9,638 bases of DNA from Allobosea sp. (lineage in GTDB: Bacteria > Pseudomonadota > Alphaproteobacteria > Rhizobiales > Beijerinckiaceae), in contig JAKFWE010000376.1 of NCBI GenBank assembly GCA_021732895.1, positions 1 to 9,638 on the forward strand, in the 5' to 3' direction. Shown one piece after another: positions 7,820 through 9,638 of the stretch (the first letter of the stretch is position 1; the number at the start of each line of letters is the position of its first letter). The translations under genes and the position numbers were made by a program. The notes under the pieces are model-generated. The model was not told the origin of the DNA and did not search any database. It worked only from the letters and a program-made list of their open reading frames with translations.

Positions 7820-9001
7820 ATGGCGATCGAGGTCGAGCGGGTAAGAAAGCTAACAGCCATCGTTGGCGGAACGCTAGCAATGGCGGTCGCTCTTGTATCA
7901 AATATTGAAACCCTCGCTCCACTTTTGTTGGGAAATATAATTATTGTCAGCTTGATATTATGTATCATCGCCAACATTGCGATCTGGCCCAGAAAAGGCG
8001 CACGTCCAATGTCGCTAGTTCCGCAGAAGAGAATTTCTACTATTCAATTGTATAAGACTGTCATTGTCGTCAATTTTCTTTCAATAATTGCTATATCGTA
8101 TCTTCTTTATGAATTTCACTATCGCAAAAATCCAGGCAATTTGTATCATAAGCGTCCATCAATTAGTTTTCTATCAACAGCTCTTGCTCAGGCAACCAAC
8201 TTGCCTGTTATCGATACTTTTCGAATAGCTGAAAAATACACAACATTTTCTGAATCTCGAGATCAGATCGATATGTCAGAAGGGGCCGAGTCAGGAAGAA
8301 AGATTAAACGAAATTTTGGAATGTCAGATGAATTCTTCAACCGCGATAAAGAAAGACAGTGCATGGATGGAGTATTACGGCGCTTTTCGGATGCAGTAGA
8401 TGGCACTGTCAGAACAGCGAAAGCCCTCAGAATATTCTTAACTAGTAACGGAAAATCGAGACTAGTAAATTACATTAATACAAGTATAAATGCAGAATTT
8501 GTTGGTAAAAGACCAGATATTGCTTCTCAGTTTATTCCAACTGATTCGGAATGGAAAGAACTTCGCAAATCAAGCGATACCGAAACATATGAGACAATAC
8601 TAAATTGGGTAAAATACTGCGTTGGAATACCGTATCCAGTTTTTGACTTCGTAATTGAAAATAAAAATGACAAAAATCCGATCTCTGTCACTGCTATTGA
8701 GTACCACGTCATAGATATCGGCGGCTATAAAGCCGTCGAAAATGGAACTCTCGCACCACTTTCGACGATAACCCATGAAATTAATTACGAAAAAGGAATT
8801 CAAAGGCGTGAAATAGATCCTTTTGTTATTGGCCCGAATTCATTTAGTAGGTTTCTTCTTCAGATATTTAATGGATCCGATCGCTTAGGAATGAGCTGGA
8901 GAATGAAGATTAGACTCATTACGAACGTTGGATCTGTCGATACTGAAGAATTCCAACTGTTTATGTCTGGTAGCGAAACATGGTCCAAGGGGATCAAATA
9001 G
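7820..9001 (+). CDS. Unrecognised AT-rich three-helix membrane protein with a large soluble domain
   Basis: A 393-residue protein that I do not recognise. Hydrophobic segments at about 11-28, 33-56 and 80-98 predict three membrane helices. Basic residues at the N-terminus and between helices 2 and 3 favour an N-inside topology with the 290-residue C-terminal domain outside the cytoplasm. Residues 100-265 are mixed and helix-prone with many charges. From about 273 to 382 the pattern (FDFVIENKND..PISVTAIEYHVI, later FLLQIFNG and MKIRLITNV) looks like alternating beta strands, perhaps an Ig-like sandwich. No catalytic motif is apparent. GGGAG at 7806-7810 is nine bases before this ATG but touches the in-frame ATG at 7811, so 7820 is preferred. 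Base composition is foreign: 15 of 60 bases are G/C in 8461-8520, against 46 of 60 in 7081-7140 of trmFO. Codons such as ATA, TTA and AGA, rare in the neighbours, are common. This is likely a horizontally acquired single gene. Confidence 0.8.
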   Translation: MAIEVERVRKLTAIVGGTLAMAVALVSNIETLAPLLLGNIIIVSLILCIIANIAIWPRKGARPMSLVPQKRISTIQLYKTVIVVNFLSIIAISYLLYEFHYRKNPGNLYHKRPSISFLSTALAQATNLPVIDTFRIAEKYTTFSESRDQIDMSEGAESGRKIKRNFGMSDEFFNRDKERQCMDGVLRRFSDAVDGTVRTAKALRIFLTSNGKSRLVNYINTSINAEFVGKRPDIASQFIPTDSEWKELRKSSDTETYETILNWVKYCVGIPYPVFDFVIENKNDKNPISVTAIEYHVIDIGGYKAVENGTLAPLSTITHEINYEKGIQRREIDPFVIGPNSFSRFLLQIFNGSDRLGMSWRMKIRLITNVGSVDTEEFQLFMSGSETWSKGIK

Positions 9002-9014
9002 CTCGTGTTCTTTC

Positions 9015-9638
9015 TCAGATCCGCGCCGCGCGCCACATCGCCCATTGCCGCCGCCAGGCCGGCAGCGTGATGATCGTGCGGTAGGGGTCGTAGCCCGGCC
9101 GTTCCATGCGCTTCAGGCAGGGCTCGACCAGCGCCACGGGCAGGAAGGCGGGCGTCAGCGCCGGCGGCGTCGTCTCGCGCAGGTCGCGCAGCTTCTTCAG
9201 GTGCTTGCGGGCGATGTCGCGCAGCTCGCGCAGCGAATGATGCAGTCCCGGCCCGCCGCGTCCGCGCACGATGTCGTCGCGCGTCACGCCGTTGCGGCCG
9301 AGGATGTCGGCCGGGAGGTAGACCTGGCCCGCCGCCGCGTGCCAGGGAAAGGCGCGCATCAGGCCGCACAGCGCATAGGCGACGCCGGCATGGCCGCAGG
9401 CCGCCGCGCCGCCGGGATCGCGGCCATTGGCGAGGACGATCGAGGCCAGACGGATCAGCGCGCTCGAGGTTTCGCCGGCATAGCCCTCGAGATCGCGCAG
9501 CGACGGCATCGGATCGTCGTAGAGATCGAAGATACGGGCCTCGATCAGGCCGGTCAGCGGGGCGATCGGCAGGCGAAAGCGCGCCACCGTATCGAGCAGC
9601 GCTGCCGCGACCGGATGCGCCTGGCCGGCCTCCCGGGC
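9015..9638 (-). CDS. Squalene/phytoene synthase-like protein, NDUFAF6-type, 5' end missing
   Basis: The visible 207 residues are the C-terminal part; the start lies beyond the right edge of the window. The segments LIEARIFDLYDDP, LEGYAGETSSALIRLA and GQVYLPADILGRNGV place it in the squalene/phytoene synthase fold. Its closest resemblance, from memory, is the branch that includes the mitochondrial complex I assembly factor NDUFAF6. In true phytoene and squalene synthases the second aspartate motif (RDxxED) sits just before the RxYLP stretch. Here that position reads RAFPWHAAAGQVYLP with no Asp, so prenyl-transfer activity is doubtful. The protein is probably cytoplasmic or membrane-associated; no helix long enough for a membrane anchor is seen. 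It converges on the AT-rich gene, with only 13 bases between their stop codons. Family membership is firm; the role in complex I assembly is inferred by homology. Confidence 0.85.
   Translation of the reverse strand, partial: AREAGQAHPVAAALLDTVARFRLPIAPLTGLIEARIFDLYDDPMPSLRDLEGYAGETSSALIRLASIVLANGRDPGGAAACGHAGVAYALCGLMRAFPWHAAAGQVYLPADILGRNGVTRDDIVRGRGGPGLHHSLRELRDIARKHLKKLRDLRETTPPALTPAFLPVALVEPCLKRMERPGYDPYRTIITLPAWRRQWAMWRAARI

Noticed and set aside
7745..9014. Search for insertion-sequence ends, target duplications or an attachment site around the AT-rich gene
   Set aside because: No matching terminal repeats, direct repeats or tRNA fragment could be found on the two sides by eye.

Overview
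The window is a GC-rich, densely coding chromosomal segment. It most likely comes from an alphaproteobacterium of the Hyphomicrobiales (Rhizobiales) type. The evidence is the strong G/C bias at third codon positions, a DUF1127 small protein, a folate-dependent TrmFO, an alphaproteobacterial squalene/phytoene-synthase-like protein resembling NDUFAF6, and a copper ATPase behind a MerR-family (CueR/HmrR-type) promoter. I cannot name the genus with confidence.

Layout. 1-1086 (+): the 3' part of a mercaptopyruvate sulfurtransferase gene (sseA), followed three bases later by a cupin protein with a His/Asp-rich N-terminus. 1125-1156: a copper-responsive MerR-type promoter/operator. 1184-3694 (+): the copper-exporting P1B-type ATPase CopA, complete with two metal-binding domains. 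3722-5626 (-): a convergent two-gene unit, an acyltransferase-3 family membrane protein followed by a ceramidase-family (CREST) membrane hydrolase. 5627-6031: a 405-base non-coding region with several short palindromes. 6032-6187 (+): a 51-residue DUF1127 protein whose 3' UTR holds a stem-loop with a CCCUCCC anti-Shine-Dalgarno-like loop and then a strong intrinsic terminator. 6356-7744 (+): trmFO. 7820-9001 (+): an unrecognised membrane protein gene that is strikingly AT-rich against its neighbours. 9015-9638 (-): a squalene/phytoene synthase-like protein resembling the complex I assembly factor NDUFAF6, cut by the window end.

How the parts fit. The left third combines sulfur transfer, a probable metal-binding cupin and copper export, but only copA has a visible copper promoter. 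The middle pair are membrane enzymes of lipid or glycan modification with no proven substrate. The DUF1127 gene with its 3' hairpin and terminator resembles the arrangement in which trans-acting small RNAs (CcsR/'cuckoo' type) are made from the 3' end of DUF1127 mRNAs. trmFO and the NDUFAF6-like gene are housekeeping-type genes, and the AT-rich gene between them looks like a single-gene horizontal insertion.

The two observations most worth follow-up are the DUF1127 3'-UTR RNA candidate and the AT-rich orphan membrane protein. I see no tRNA, rRNA, CRISPR array, insertion sequence or integrase.
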